Positions 8,900 to 17,991 of a stretch of DNA of 64,000 bases are shown piece by piece. The stretch covers positions 4,278,001-4,342,000 of the forward strand of contig CAWFHK010000001.1 of NCBI GenBank assembly GCA_963815655.1, read 5' to 3'. Under the pieces are notes generated by a model. The model did no database searches. It worked only from the letters and a program-made list of their open reading frames with translations, and was not told where the DNA came from. The DNA is from JAWOLE01 sp963815655. Lineage in GTDB: Bacteria > Acidobacteriota > Thermoanaerobaculia > UBA5066 > Gp7-AA6. The position numbers were made by a program, and so were the translations under genes. Position 1 is the first letter of the stretch. Every line of letters starts with the position of its first letter.

Positions 8900-10405
8900 A
8901 TGAATCGGATTCTCGCCGGCTGCTCCGCGGCGACCGTCCTCGGCGCCGCCTGGATCACGGCCGGGTGCGCGTCCCCCGGGCCTTCCGCGCCGTCTCCGGC
9001 CTCCGCCACCACGGCCGCTCCCGCGCGCTGCGAGCAGGGAACTCTCGGGATCGAGGCGCGCCCGATCTCGCGGCAGCTCCGGAAGAAGCTCGCGCTTCCC
9101 GACGGCGCCGGGGGCGCCGTCGTCGCCCGGGTCGACCCCGGCGGTCCGGCCGACAAGGCGGGGATTGCCCCGGGCGACGTCGTGGAGGAGATCGGGGGGG
9201 CTCGCATCGGCAACGAGTGCGACTTCGAGGCCGCCGCCGACAACCGCTCCTGCGATCCGGCGCGCGTCGTGGTCCGGCGCGCAGGGGCGTCCGTCGAGGC
9301 GACGCTCGTCCCCGTCGAGCAGGAGCCGTTCTTCGCGAGGCTCTGCCGCGACGGGATCGCGGGGGCCTGCTTCCGCCAGGCCCGGACCCTCTGGAGACGC
9401 GACAGCGGGACCGACCGCGACCGGGCCCTCGACCTCTACCAGAACGCCTGCGTCGCCGGCTCCGCCGAGGCCTGCGCGGAGGAAGGGCTGCGGTTTTTCA
9501 AGGACAAGCCGGACCGGGCGCAGCAGGCCGTCGTCGCGCTCCAGCGATCGTGCGACCTCGGGAGCGGCGCCGGCTGCACGCACCTCGCGTTCCTGTACGC
9601 GACCGGGAGCGGATCGCTCGTCAAGAAAGACGACCGCCGGGCCACCCCGCTCTACGTCAAGGGCTGCGACCTCGGCGACGCGCTCGGCTGCTACAACGCC
9701 GGCCTCATGGCCGACGAAGGGCGCGGCGTCGCGCGCGACGTCGCTCGCGCCGCCGCCCGGTACGAAGAAGGGTGCGCCATGGGGAGCGCGACCGCCTGCA
9801 CGAACCTCGGGTTTCTCTACGAGAAAGGGCGCGGGGTCGGGCAGGACGGGTCGCGGGCCCTCGCGCTCTATCGGCGCGGATGCGACGGCACGCGCTGCCA
9901 GCGCTCGAACCTGAACGGCTGCGTGAACGTCGGGCGCGCCTACCGCGACGGCATCGGGGTCGCGAAGGACGAGGAGCGCGCGGCCTCGGTTTTCCGGGAG
10001 GCGTGCGACCGCAAGCCGGATCCCGAAGACGTCAACCCGGAGGAGAATCGCTCGCGCGCCTGCTCGCTCCTCGGAGCGCTGTACCTCGCGGGCGACGGCA
10101 TCGCGAAGGACCTCGCGAAGGGGCGGGAGCTCTCGGAGCTCGGCTGCGAGCGCGGCGACTCCTTCGGCTGCTTCAACGCCGCGGCCGTCTTCGCGCAGGG
10201 CTCCGGCGTCGAGAAGGACGCGGCGAAGGCCGCCGCGTTCCTCGACAAGGCGTGCAAGGGCGGGGACGGCGAGGGGTGCCACGACCTCGGCGTCGCATAC
10301 GAAAAGGGGAACGGCGTCGCCCGCGACCGCCGCCGCGCCGCGGAGCTCGACCGCAAGGCGTGCAAGCTCGGCTTCCAGCCGGCCTGCGCGAAGAAGACGC
10401 GGTAG
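8900..10405 (+). CDS. Lipoprotein with PDZ domain and cysteine-rich Sel1 repeats (HcpA-like)
   Basis: 501 aa. ATG 8900 opens a lipoprotein signal with the lipobox ITAGC near residue 22, so the mature protein is anchored by a lipidated Cys. Residues about 45-130 are a PDZ-like domain (GAVVARVDPGGPADKAGIAPGDVV). From about 140 to the end are eight or so Sel1-like repeats of the form C-x6-8-C-x2-LGxxYxxG, for example CDLGDALGCYNAGLMADEG. The paired cysteines one helix apart match the disulphide-linked Sel1 repeats of Helicobacter HcpA-type proteins, as expected for the periplasm. Likely a periplasmic scaffold or quality-control factor; partner unknown. Confidence 0.85.
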   Translation: MNRILAGCSAATVLGAAWITAGCASPGPSAPSPASATTAAPARCEQGTLGIEARPISRQLRKKLALPDGAGGAVVARVDPGGPADKAGIAPGDVVEEIGGARIGNECDFEAAADNRSCDPARVVVRRAGASVEATLVPVEQEPFFARLCRDGIAGACFRQARTLWRRDSGTDRDRALDLYQNACVAGSAEACAEEGLRFFKDKPDRAQQAVVALQRSCDLGSGAGCTHLAFLYATGSGSLVKKDDRRATPLYVKGCDLGDALGCYNAGLMADEGRGVARDVARAAARYEEGCAMGSATACTNLGFLYEKGRGVGQDGSRALALYRRGCDGTRCQRSNLNGCVNVGRAYRDGIGVAKDEERAASVFREACDRKPDPEDVNPEENRSRACSLLGALYLAGDGIAKDLAKGRELSELGCERGDSFGCFNAAAVFAQGSGVEKDAAKAAAFLDKACKGGDGEGCHDLGVAYEKGNGVARDRRRAAELDRKACKLGFQPACAKKTR

Positions 10406-10431
10406 CCGGCGGGAGAATAGCCGAACCGCGT

Positions 10432-10560
10432 TCAGCCGGCGAAGACCCGGAAGTGGAAGTTGAAGGGCCGGCCGTCCGCGATCTTGACCGCCATCTTGCT
10501 GTTGTCGCCGTCGAAGAACCAGACGTCTGGCTCTGGCCGAACCAGGCCGCCCCGCGGCAG
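10432..10560 (-). pseudogene. C-terminal tail fragment of a secreted protein
   Basis: The minus strand between 10560 and a TGA at 10432-10434 encodes VWFFDGDNSKMAVKIADG followed by RPFNFHFRVFAG. This resembles the C-terminal end of secreted proteins common in Acidobacteriota, where W/F-FF-D-x-x-N-x-E-hhVKhhDG is followed by a WVF strand. There is no start codon or upstream part; in the same frame it follows directly on the TAA of the gene at 10576. It is a leftover domain end with no visible function. Confidence 0.45.
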
Positions 10561-10575
10561 CTGTGAACAGACGCC

Positions 10576-11499
10576 TTAGGGATGGAAGAGGCCGAGCTTC
10601 CTGCCGATGAGCTTCGCGAGATCGTCGGTCGGGCGTTTGCAGGTGTTGTCGGGGTAGAGATTCGCCAGGAGGACGATCGTCGCGTCCTTCCCGGGGAGGT
10701 AGCCGATGAAGCTGCTGAAGCCCGGCAGGTTGCCGTCGTGGCCGATGAAGCCGGCGTAATTGGCGATGTTGAGGCCGTAGCCGGGAGCGTCCGGCGACGG
10801 GGAGATCGGGAGGAACTTGAGCCTTTGCGCCTGTGTCGCGGGCTCGAGCAGCGTGCCCACGGCCGGCGCGCGCGCCCAGATCTTCAAGTCGTGGAGCGTC
10901 GAGACGGCGCCTCCGGCGGCCCACGTCCAGGAGGGACTCACGTCGGTCACGTCGTGGCGGCCGACCTTCGGGGCGTCGCAGGCGGGGGGGATCGAGCCGG
11001 CATTGGTCCCGAACGTGTAGCCGCGCGGATGCGGGAGGGGGATCGCGCTGCTGGCGCGGTCCGGCAGGCTCGATTCCGTCATGCGCAGCGGTCCGAAGAT
11101 CCGCCGCTGGAACTCCGCCGCGAGGGAATTGCCCGTGACGCTTTCGACGAGGCGCCCGAGCAGGACGGTGTTGGTGTTCGAGTAGTGGAAGTCCGCGCCG
11201 GGCGCGAAGTAGGCGGGATGCCTTGAACGGATCGCCAGCAGCTCCGGGATCGTCCACACCTTCTGCGGGTCGGCGTCGAGCGACCGGTTGAACCCCTCGT
11301 CCTCGCTGTAGTTGTAGAGACCGCTTCTCATCTCGAGCATCTGGCGGATCGTGACGGCGTCGCCGCCGGGCACGTCGGAGAGATAGAGGGAGACCGGTTT
11401 GTCCAGCCCGATCCGCTTCTCGTCCACGAGCTGCAGGACCACGGTGCCGGTGAAGGTCTTCGTGATGCTGCCGATCCGCATGTGGTCGTCGACGGACAT
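10576..11499 (-). CDS. Serine hydrolase of the beta-lactamase class C / D-Ala-D-Ala carboxypeptidase family, 5'-truncated
   Basis: 307 aa from ATG 11499. It contains the S12 family motifs: SITK (nucleophile Ser and general-base Lys, residues 11-14), YSN in HYSNTNT near 105, and HDGNLPG near 260, which replaces the usual H/K-T/S-G box. The family normally has 50-90 residues before SxxK. Here homologous sequence continues upstream in the same frame (GTLGTGEAGKERP, preceded by PGEALVQVEAPGLCH), but a TAG at 11541-11543 interrupts it and no upstream signal peptide is found. The gene is therefore either translated from 11499 without export or is a pseudogene broken by one nonsense codon. If intact it would be a periplasmic peptidase or esterase. 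Confidence 0.7.
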   Translation of the reverse strand: MSVDDHMRIGSITKTFTGTVVLQLVDEKRIGLDKPVSLYLSDVPGGDAVTIRQMLEMRSGLYNYSEDEGFNRSLDADPQKVWTIPELLAIRSRHPAYFAPGADFHYSNTNTVLLGRLVESVTGNSLAAEFQRRIFGPLRMTESSLPDRASSAIPLPHPRGYTFGTNAGSIPPACDAPKVGRHDVTDVSPSWTWAAGGAVSTLHDLKIWARAPAVGTLLEPATQAQRLKFLPISPSPDAPGYGLNIANYAGFIGHDGNLPGFSSFIGYLPGKDATIVLLANLYPDNTCKRPTDDLAKLIGRKLGLFHP

Positions 11500-11817
11500 C
11501 GGCCGCTCCTTGCCGGCCTCGCCGGTCCCGAGCGTCCCGATCTAGTGACAGAGACCGGGCGCCTCGACCTGGACGAGGGCTTCACCCGGACAAGGCCGGA
11601 CTGAGAGCCCCGGAGACGGCGGCGTTTCCCGGAGGAGGTGATGGGTGACGAGCATGGAGGAGCTCGACCGGCGCCACGGTGAGACTGCGAGGAACCCTCA
11701 GCGCCGGCCGGTTCTCACGGTTGCGGCAGGCCGGCGCGTGCCTCCGAGGGAAATGCCGCCGGCTCCGGGGCGGCCTTTCCGCCACGATCAATTCAATCGA
11801 TCCAGGTAACGGGCCGG
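11500..11817 (-). other. Intergenic stretch with remnant of the beta-lactamase-fold N-terminus
   Basis: 318 bases without an intact gene. The part from 11500 to about 11600 reads, on the minus strand and in frame with the gene at 10576, as the expected N-terminal strand region of an S12 hydrolase broken by TAG at 11541-11543. I see nothing convincing in the rest (11600-11817); it is GC-rich with small inverted repeats but no clear terminator. Confidence 0.5.
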
Positions 11818-12900
11818 TCAGCGGGACGGCGATGGCAGCGTCCACGGGTTGGAGAGTCGGGGGTCCTCCAGGAATTCGTCGTCGGTCAGGCTGCGGAGGA
11901 ATTCGACGAGGTCGCAGCGCTCCTCGTCGGTGAGCGTGAAGCCGGTCAGGAGAGGACTCCGGGAGGGACCAGGGATTCCTCCGCGGGCGTAGTGGTCGAT
12001 CACCGCCTCGAGAGTGGCGAAGCGGCCGTCGTGCATGTACGGGGCGGTCACGCCGATATTGCGGAGCGTCGGGACGCGGAAGCGGCCGCGGTCGGCGCGG
12101 CGGCGCGAGACGGTGAAGAGCCCGGGATCGGGTCCTCCTCCCGCGCCGTCGATCCCATTGTTGACGAACGCGGGGCGGGCGTCGGGGCCGCCCTGCCAGA
12201 CGTCCGGCCCGGAAAACGTGAAGCCCTCGTGGCACCGGCTGCAGCGCAGGCGATCGGAGAAGAAGAGGGCCATCCCGCGGCGGGCGGAGTCCGACATCGC
12301 GGCGGGATCGTCCTTCCAGACGAGGCGATCGTAGGGAGAGTCGCCCGAGAGGATCGTCCGCTCGAACGACGCGATCGCCTTGCGGGCGTTGGCGAGGGTG
12401 ACCGGATCGCGCTCGCCCGGGAACGACCGCGTGAAGAGGTCCGCGTAGATCGCCTCGGCCCGGAGTCGCGCGAGGATCTCCTCTTCGCGCCCCTTCACGC
12501 CCATCTCGACCGGATGCTCGTTGGTCATCGGAACGACGGCCTGCGCTTCGAGCGCGCGCTTGCCCGGATCCGCCCACGTCAGCGAGGCCGAGTACGCAAC
12601 GTTGGCGAGGCTCATCGCGCTGCGCGGGTGGAGCTGCCCCGTCGAGCCCAAGGTGCGCGCCCGCCCGTCGGTGAAGGCGCGCGCGGGCTGATGGCAGGAG
12701 GAGCAGGACTGCGTCCCGTTGCCCGAGAGGCGCGCGTCGTAGAAGAGGCGCCGGCCGAGCGCGACCTTGTCGGCGGACATCGGGTTGCCCGCCGGAACGC
12801 GGGGAGGCGGAAAGCCCGGCGGCAGGCTCCAGGACCAGCCGCCGGTTCCGGCTACGAGGAGCTGTGCGACGAGAAGACCGGCGGCGCTACCAGCGGTCAT
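11818..12900 (-). CDS. Di-haem cytochrome c peroxidase-like enzyme (MauG/MbnH superfamily)
   Basis: 360 aa. An N-terminal hydrophobic segment (about 1-20) exports it to the periplasm. Two haem c motifs are present: CSSCH (residues 66-70) and CSRCH (220-224). GRRLFYDARLSGNGTQSC and VPTLRNIGVTAPYMHDGR are typical of bacterial cytochrome c peroxidase/MauG folds. The GFPPPRVPAxNPM opening and lack of long inserts resemble the MXAN_0977/MbnH subgroup of di-haem enzymes, which oxidise partner metalloproteins or peptides rather than serve as bulk peroxidases; that placement is tentative. The usual MXAN_0976-type partner is not visible. Its start overlaps the end of the TPR gene by 14 bases, so the two are probably translationally coupled. 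Confidence 0.85.
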   Translation of the reverse strand: MTAGSAAGLLVAQLLVAGTGGWSWSLPPGFPPPRVPAGNPMSADKVALGRRLFYDARLSGNGTQSCSSCHQPARAFTDGRARTLGSTGQLHPRSAMSLANVAYSASLTWADPGKRALEAQAVVPMTNEHPVEMGVKGREEEILARLRAEAIYADLFTRSFPGERDPVTLANARKAIASFERTILSGDSPYDRLVWKDDPAAMSDSARRGMALFFSDRLRCSRCHEGFTFSGPDVWQGGPDARPAFVNNGIDGAGGGPDPGLFTVSRRRADRGRFRVPTLRNIGVTAPYMHDGRFATLEAVIDHYARGGIPGPSRSPLLTGFTLTDEERCDLVEFLRSLTDDEFLEDPRLSNPWTLPSPSR

Positions 12901-13585
12901 TCCTCGGCTTCAACACCGAAGAGACCTGCGCCGCGAGCTGCTTTCTCTGCTGCGCCCACTTCGAGAACTCGTCGAGCTGCGCCGGGTCCACGCTCGCGGG
13001 GTCCGCCTTCTTCTTTTCGAGCCACTTGTCGATCGCGGCGGCGAGCTCGTCGGCGCGCGGCCGGTCCATGTTGAAGAGCGTCATGTAGACGGACTTGACC
13101 TCGTCGAGGCGGCCCAGTCCGAGGTACGCCTCCGCGCGGTACTCGATCGCGGGCGTGTAGTTGGGCTGGATCTCGAGGGCCTTCTCGTACGCCGCGAGCG
13201 ACTCGTTGTACTTTCCGATCTTGCGATAGGAGTAGCCGAGGCTGCCCCACGCCACGAAGAGGCTCGGATTCTTCTCGGCCGCCTTCGTGAACTTCTTGAT
13301 CGCGTCCTCGTGCTTGTCCTTCGCCTTCGCCTCGAGCTTCCGCCTCTTCGCGGCGTCGGGCTCCGTCTCGGCCTCCTTCTCCAGCTTCGCGGCCTTGTCG
13401 CGATAGGAGATCCCGTCGTTGTAGAGGACGGTCGCCTCCTGTTCCGGAGTCAGCCGTTGGGTCTGCATCCCGAGCCGGGGAGCGGTCAGGGAGCCCGAGC
13501 CCGAGGCCGGCGCCGGGGCGGGAGGGAGCAGGAGCGTCGCCGCGGCGATCGCGGCGAGGACGATTGCGGGTTGGTTCTTCTTCAT
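12887..13585 (-). CDS. Periplasmic TPR protein
   Basis: 232 aa. MKKNQPAIVLAAIAAATLLL plus PPAPAPAS is a good signal peptide, and AGGAGG sits just before the ATG at 13585. Residues 45-90 form a Lys/Glu-rich helix (EKEAETEPDAAKRRKLEAK). Residues 90-160 hold two or three tetratricopeptide units (AWGSLGYSYRKIGKYNESLA, YEKALEIQPNYTPAIEY). A second charged helical region ends the protein. It overlaps the di-haem enzyme gene by 14 bases. The close coupling suggests it helps mature, dock or supply substrate to that enzyme. Confidence 0.8.
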   Translation of the reverse strand: MKKNQPAIVLAAIAAATLLLPPAPAPASGSGSLTAPRLGMQTQRLTPEQEATVLYNDGISYRDKAAKLEKEAETEPDAAKRRKLEAKAKDKHEDAIKKFTKAAEKNPSLFVAWGSLGYSYRKIGKYNESLAAYEKALEIQPNYTPAIEYRAEAYLGLGRLDEVKSVYMTLFNMDRPRADELAAAIDKWLEKKKADPASVDPAQLDEFSKWAQQRKQLAAQVSSVLKPRNDRW

Positions 13586-13731
13586 CTCGGACCTCCTGTT
13601 CGCAGACTAGCAGGAGGGCGCTCGAATCGATGTCAGCGATCTGTCAGGGAACGGTCAGGATCGCCGGCGCACCGGGCGCGCGACTCGCCGCGAGGCTACT
13701 ATCGGACGACTCGACGGCAGAGGAGGTTTCC

Positions 13732-14442
13732 ATGAGACGGTTTTCCCTCGCGTTCTCCTGCGGCGCGGCGCTGGCGCTCCGCACCGTTCTCCTCGGGCAA
13801 CCCTCTCCCGCGACCGGCGTCCGGGAATTCAAGGTGGACGACGCGTGGGGCCGGGACACGGTGCAGTTCCGGACGACCGCGCCGCTCGAGGACATCGTCG
13901 GCACCACGAACCAGGTGACCGGCGTGCTCAAGGCCGATCCGAAGAACCTGACGGGCCCGGGGACCGCGGCCCGCGTCGAGGTGAAGGTCGCCTCGCTCAA
14001 GACCGGCATCGAGACGCGCGACGGCCACGTGGCGAAGGCGCTCGGCGCGGAAAAGAATCCCCTCGCGGTCTTCACGCTGGAGAAGATCAAATCCGCCTCG
14101 GCCCCCGCGCTCGCGGACAACGCGCCGGTCGACGTCGTCGCGGAAGGGTTCTTCGAGTTGAACGGGATCCGGAAGAGGATGGATGTCGCCGCTCGGCTGA
14201 CTTACGTGCCGCGCGGCACTCCGTTCAACCAGCGGCGCCCCGGCAGCTTCGTCAGGCTCCGGGCGGAGTTCGACGTGAGACTCGCGGACTTCGGCGTCGA
14301 GCGCGGCGGTCCGGTCCTGCCGCTCCAGGTGGGCGAGGCCGCGCACGTGACCGTGGCGGTCCTCGCCAGCGACGCGACGCCCGAGGAGGCGAAGGCCTAC
14401 CGCGACCAGGCGATCCAGTACATGGGGAAGGCAAGAAGCTAG
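13732..14442 (+). CDS. YceI family protein
   Basis: 236 aa from ATG 13732, with AGGAGG at 13721-13726. Residues 1-25 are a weak signal peptide. FKVDDAWGRDTVQFRTTAPLE matches the opening of YceI, and VEVKVASLKTGIETRDGHV, NPLAVFTLEKI and GFFELNGIRKRMDV are the conserved strands of this lipocalin-like barrel, which binds polyisoprenoids in the best-studied member. One unusual block, YVPRGTPFNQRRPGSFVRL, replaces the normal short loop. It is divergent from the TPR/di-haem pair. A hairpin 63 bases after the stop probably ends its transcript. Confidence 0.85.
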   Translation: MRRFSLAFSCGAALALRTVLLGQPSPATGVREFKVDDAWGRDTVQFRTTAPLEDIVGTTNQVTGVLKADPKNLTGPGTAARVEVKVASLKTGIETRDGHVAKALGAEKNPLAVFTLEKIKSASAPALADNAPVDVVAEGFFELNGIRKRMDVAARLTYVPRGTPFNQRRPGSFVRLRAEFDVRLADFGVERGGPVLPLQVGEAAHVTVAVLASDATPEEAKAYRDQAIQYMGKARS

Positions 14443-14504
14443 ATTCGTTCCCGGCCGGTCCCAATCTCGACCTGAACCGCGCGTCGCGCCTCTGACGGTA
14501 GAAT

Positions 14505-14533
14505 GCCCGGCCGGGACTCGAGACCGGCCGGGC
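14505..14533 (+). terminator. Hairpin between the yceI-like gene and the Thr/Pro-repeat gene
   Basis: A perfect 10-base stem (gcccggccgg and its complement) with a 9-base loop, then TCTTC. It is well placed to terminate the YceI transcript but ends only five bases before the next start codon (14539), so it could also act as a leader hairpin for that gene. Confidence 0.55.
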
Positions 14534-14538
14534 TCTTC

Positions 14539-17500
14539 ATGCGAAACCGAACAGGGACGCTCTTCTTCCTCGTTGCCGCGCTGGCGCTCGTCGGCCGGGA
14601 CGCGACGCCGCGCGGGAGGAACGGGTCCTTTCCGCGCCGGACCGCCACGCTGTCGGGAGGCGCGGTCACGACGTTCGCCGGGAATTCCCAGCACACGGGG
14701 ATCTACGAGGCGCCGGCCCAGGACATCAACGCCATCCACTGGTCGACGTCGATTGACTTGAACAACACCGGGGCCTTCGCCCACTACGGGGCGCCGCTCG
14801 TCACCTCCGGGAACACGGTCCTCGTGTCGGTGAAGACCGCGGCCAACGGCTTCCAGGTCAGCGCCTTCGACGGGTCCGCCGGCGCGCCGAAGTACACGCT
14901 GGCGAGCGACTACATCCTGCCGTCTCACGGCTGGATCCCGTCGTACCAGCCGGTTCTGGCGGCGGGGCCCCAGGGAACCCGCCTGTACTATCCGGGCGCC
15001 GGCGGGACTGTTCAGTACATCGAGGACCCCGACTCCGATTCTCCGGCGGCGCCCGTTCGCGAGGTCTTCTACACGAGCCTCGCCAACTACGAGGCCAACG
15101 CCGCCGCCTTCAACGCCGCGATCTTCGTCAACACGCCCATTACCGCCGACAGCGCCGGCAACATCTTTTTCGGCTTCCGCGTGCAGGGCACGGCCCCGGC
15201 CCCGCTCGCCACGACGCAGAGCGGATTCGCCCGGATCGGCCCCGGCGGTGACGCGACCTACGTCCTGGCCGGGGCGGCGGCCGCCGATCCCTCGATCGCG
15301 CGCGATTCGCACAACTCCGCCCCGGCGCTCGCCAACGACGAGAGCGTCCTCTACGTGGTCGTGAAGGCCGCGGGCAGCGACTCCTACGGCTACCTGCTCG
15401 GACTGGACGCCGCCACGCTCGCCACCCGCCACAGGGTCTTCCTGAAGGATCCTCGCAACGGCGGCGCGAACAACGCCGTGATCCTGGACGACAGCACCGC
15501 TTCCCCCACCGTCGCGCCGGACGGCGACGTCTACTTCGGCGTCTTCGGCAACCCGTACAACGGCTCCCGCGGATTCCTGCTGCGCTTCAGCGGCGACCTG
15601 GCCGTCGAGAAGGCGCCGGGCGGATTCGGCTGGGACAACACGGCCGCCATCGTTCCGAGCGGAATGGTGCCTTCCTACACGGGCTCCTCGCCCTACCTGA
15701 TCTTCACCAAGTACAACAGCTACGCCAACGCCGGCCCCGACAGCGGGAACGGGGTGAACCGGATCGCCCTGCTCGATCCCGGCTCGACGGAGATCGATCC
15801 CCACGCTTCGTCCAACGGCATGGCGATCATGCGCGAAGTCGCGACGGTCGCCGGTCCCACGCCCGACGCCGAGAACTTCGATGTCCCCGGCGCGGTGCGG
15901 GAGTGGTGCATCAACACCGCCGCCGTCAACCCCCCGACCGGCAGCGTCTTCACGCCGAGCGAGGACGGGCACATCTACCGCTGGAACCTGGCGGCGAACT
16001 CCCTTTCCCAGGTCGTCTCGCTGACGCCGGGGATCGGCGAGCCGTACGTGCCGACCGCCATCGGTCCGGACGGAGTCGTCTACACGCTGAACGGGGGCAC
16101 CTTGTTCGCCCTCGGCGGCTTGAACGGGGTCGCGGTCACGCTCTCCTCCTCGATTCCCGACGACCGCGCCGTCGTGGCCGGCCAGTCGCTGACGTTCACC
16201 GCCGCCGTCGCGAGCGCGTTCTCCCGCGCGGTTCCCTCGGGCACCGTCACGTTCCAGGACACCCTCTACTTCGTCGCCGGTCCGGACGACCTCGGGAGCA
16301 CGACCACGATCCTCGCCGCCGACGTCCCGCTGGACGGCGCCGGCCAGGCGTCCTGCGCGACGGCGGCGCTCGGTCCGGGGAGTCATTTCATCGACGCTCT
16401 CTACAGCGGCGGCGGCGGGTTCTCTCCCGGAAACGCGAGCCGGATCCAGAGGATTCACAGGAGCGCCTCGACCACGACGCTGACGTCCTTCCCCAACCCA
16501 TCGAGCCTGGGCCAAGCCGTCACGTTCACGTCCACGGCGGCTTCGACGCCCCCGGGTTCGGGGACCCCGACCGGCATGGTGACTTTTCTGGAGGGGACCG
16601 ACGTCCTGGCGCAGGTCCCTCTCGACGCCGGCGGCACGGCCGCGTTCAACACGGCGGCCCTGAGCGCGGGAAACCACACCCTGACGGCCGCCTTCAGCTC
16701 CGACCCGACCTTCGCCGCGAGCAGCGGAACCGCCGGGCAGGTCGTCCAGGGCGTTCCGACGATCACGAACACGCCGACGAACACTCCGACCGGGACTCCG
16801 CCCGCGACGGCGACCGCCACGCCGACGCCGACGCCGACGCCGACGCGGACGCCGACCCCGGCTCCGGCGACGAGCACACCGACTCCGACGCCGACCCGGA
16901 CGCCCACGAGCACGGCGACCCGGACGCCGACGAGCACGCCGACGGCGACTCCGGCGCCGGCGACGGGCACCCCGACTCCGACGCCGGTGCCGCCCACGCC
17001 CACGCGAACGGGGACGCCGAGCCGGACACCGACGAACACGCGGACCGCGACGCCCTCCCGCACCCCGACGAAGACGCGGACGGAGACCCCGACCCGGACG
17101 CCGACCCGGACGCCGACGAACACGCGGACCGCGACGCCGACCCGGACGCCGACGAACACACGGACCGCGACGCCGACCCGGACCACGACGAACATTCCGA
17201 CGCCGACACGAACACCGACGCCGCCGCCGACCGCGACCCGAACGCCGACCAGCTCACCGACAAGTACGCCGGCCGTGACGCCGACGAGCACGCCTACGCC
17301 GCCGCCCGTGATCGTCCCGTCGCTCGCCGATTTCCGCGCCGTGCGGCGGCCGGACGACATCACCGTGGGGCCGGACCTCGGCGCGACGGGCCATCCGGCG
17401 ATCAACCTGACCGGCTCGGCCGGGTCGGGGGGCGATACGTGGATCAGCGTTTACGACGCGACTCCGGCCGACGACGCCGTCCAGAACGTCTTCGGCAACG

Positions 17501-17964
17501 TCGGCCTCGCCGCCGACGTCCTGGTCCACGCGTACAACAACAAGAAGGGCGCCGGCCTCCTCGCGCTCTTCAACGAGGGGGCGGGCAAGGCGGGCCTGGC
17601 CCTCGTCGTCTTCGACAGGGGCGGATCGGACAGCCTGGCCCTGGGCTTCGTCAGCAAGGCAACCGGGAAGTTCACGGCGCTCACGTCCGTCTCCCTCGGC
17701 TCGGGCATCGTGGAGAACGCCTGGTATCGCCTGACGATGGACGTGGCCGTCAGCGGCGCGAATGTGACGGTGACCGGAAGGGTCTTCCGGCACGCGACGC
17801 CGACGGACCCGGAGAGCGCCCTCGGCGCTCAGGTGGGCGCGACGCTCGCCACGACGAAGGCCCGCCCGTCAGGCGTCGACGCGTCCGGCGAGGTCGGCAT
17901 CGCGGCCGCGGCCGTCAGCGCCGCCGCCGACTCGAGCGTCACGAACCTCACGATCCACCCGTAG
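14539..17964 (+). CDS. Secreted propeller protein with Ig-like domains and long Thr/Pro repeat linker
   Basis: 1141 aa from ATG 14539; an ATG at 14503 lies in the upstream hairpin and is less likely. The first 20 residues are a signal peptide. Residues about 40-530 have repeated blades like a PQQ/beta-propeller (FAGNSQHTGIYEAPA, GPDGVVYTLNGGTLFALGG). About 535-645 and 650-735 are two bacterial Ig-like repeats (VVAGQSLTFTAAV, LGQAVTFTSTAAST, with SAGNHTLTAAFSSD). Residues about 741-922 are a Thr-Pro-x linker of more than 180 residues. The last 200 residues are a beta-sandwich of the laminin-G/concanavalin type (WISVYDATPADDAVQNVFG). It looks like an extended surface protein; the linker may be glycosylated. 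Confidence 0.8.
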   Translation: MRNRTGTLFFLVAALALVGRDATPRGRNGSFPRRTATLSGGAVTTFAGNSQHTGIYEAPAQDINAIHWSTSIDLNNTGAFAHYGAPLVTSGNTVLVSVKTAANGFQVSAFDGSAGAPKYTLASDYILPSHGWIPSYQPVLAAGPQGTRLYYPGAGGTVQYIEDPDSDSPAAPVREVFYTSLANYEANAAAFNAAIFVNTPITADSAGNIFFGFRVQGTAPAPLATTQSGFARIGPGGDATYVLAGAAAADPSIARDSHNSAPALANDESVLYVVVKAAGSDSYGYLLGLDAATLATRHRVFLKDPRNGGANNAVILDDSTASPTVAPDGDVYFGVFGNPYNGSRGFLLRFSGDLAVEKAPGGFGWDNTAAIVPSGMVPSYTGSSPYLIFTKYNSYANAGPDSGNGVNRIALLDPGSTEIDPHASSNGMAIMREVATVAGPTPDAENFDVPGAVREWCINTAAVNPPTGSVFTPSEDGHIYRWNLAANSLSQVVSLTPGIGEPYVPTAIGPDGVVYTLNGGTLFALGGLNGVAVTLSSSIPDDRAVVAGQSLTFTAAVASAFSRAVPSGTVTFQDTLYFVAGPDDLGSTTTILAADVPLDGAGQASCATAALGPGSHFIDALYSGGGGFSPGNASRIQRIHRSASTTTLTSFPNPSSLGQAVTFTSTAASTPPGSGTPTGMVTFLEGTDVLAQVPLDAGGTAAFNTAALSAGNHTLTAAFSSDPTFAASSGTAGQVVQGVPTITNTPTNTPTGTPPATATATPTPTPTPTRTPTPAPATSTPTPTPTRTPTSTATRTPTSTPTATPAPATGTPTPTPVPPTPTRTGTPSRTPTNTRTATPSRTPTKTRTETPTRTPTRTPTNTRTATPTRTPTNTRTATPTRTTTNIPTPTRTPTPPPTATRTPTSSPTSTPAVTPTSTPTPPPVIVPSLADFRAVRRPDDITVGPDLGATGHPAINLTGSAGSGGDTWISVYDATPADDAVQNVFGNVGLAADVLVHAYNNKKGAGLLALFNEGAGKAGLALVVFDRGGSDSLALGFVSKATGKFTALTSVSLGSGIVENAWYRLTMDVAVSGANVTVTGRVFRHATPTDPESALGAQVGATLATTKARPSGVDASGEVGIAAAAVSAAADSSVTNLTIHP

Positions 17965-17991
17965 GGGAATCGCGCGGTCGGACCGTGGCGG

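Noticed and set aside
16455..17405. A Val/Gly-rich antisense frame in the same repeat region
   Set aside because: Also a frame shadow of the repeat; no homology or start signal.
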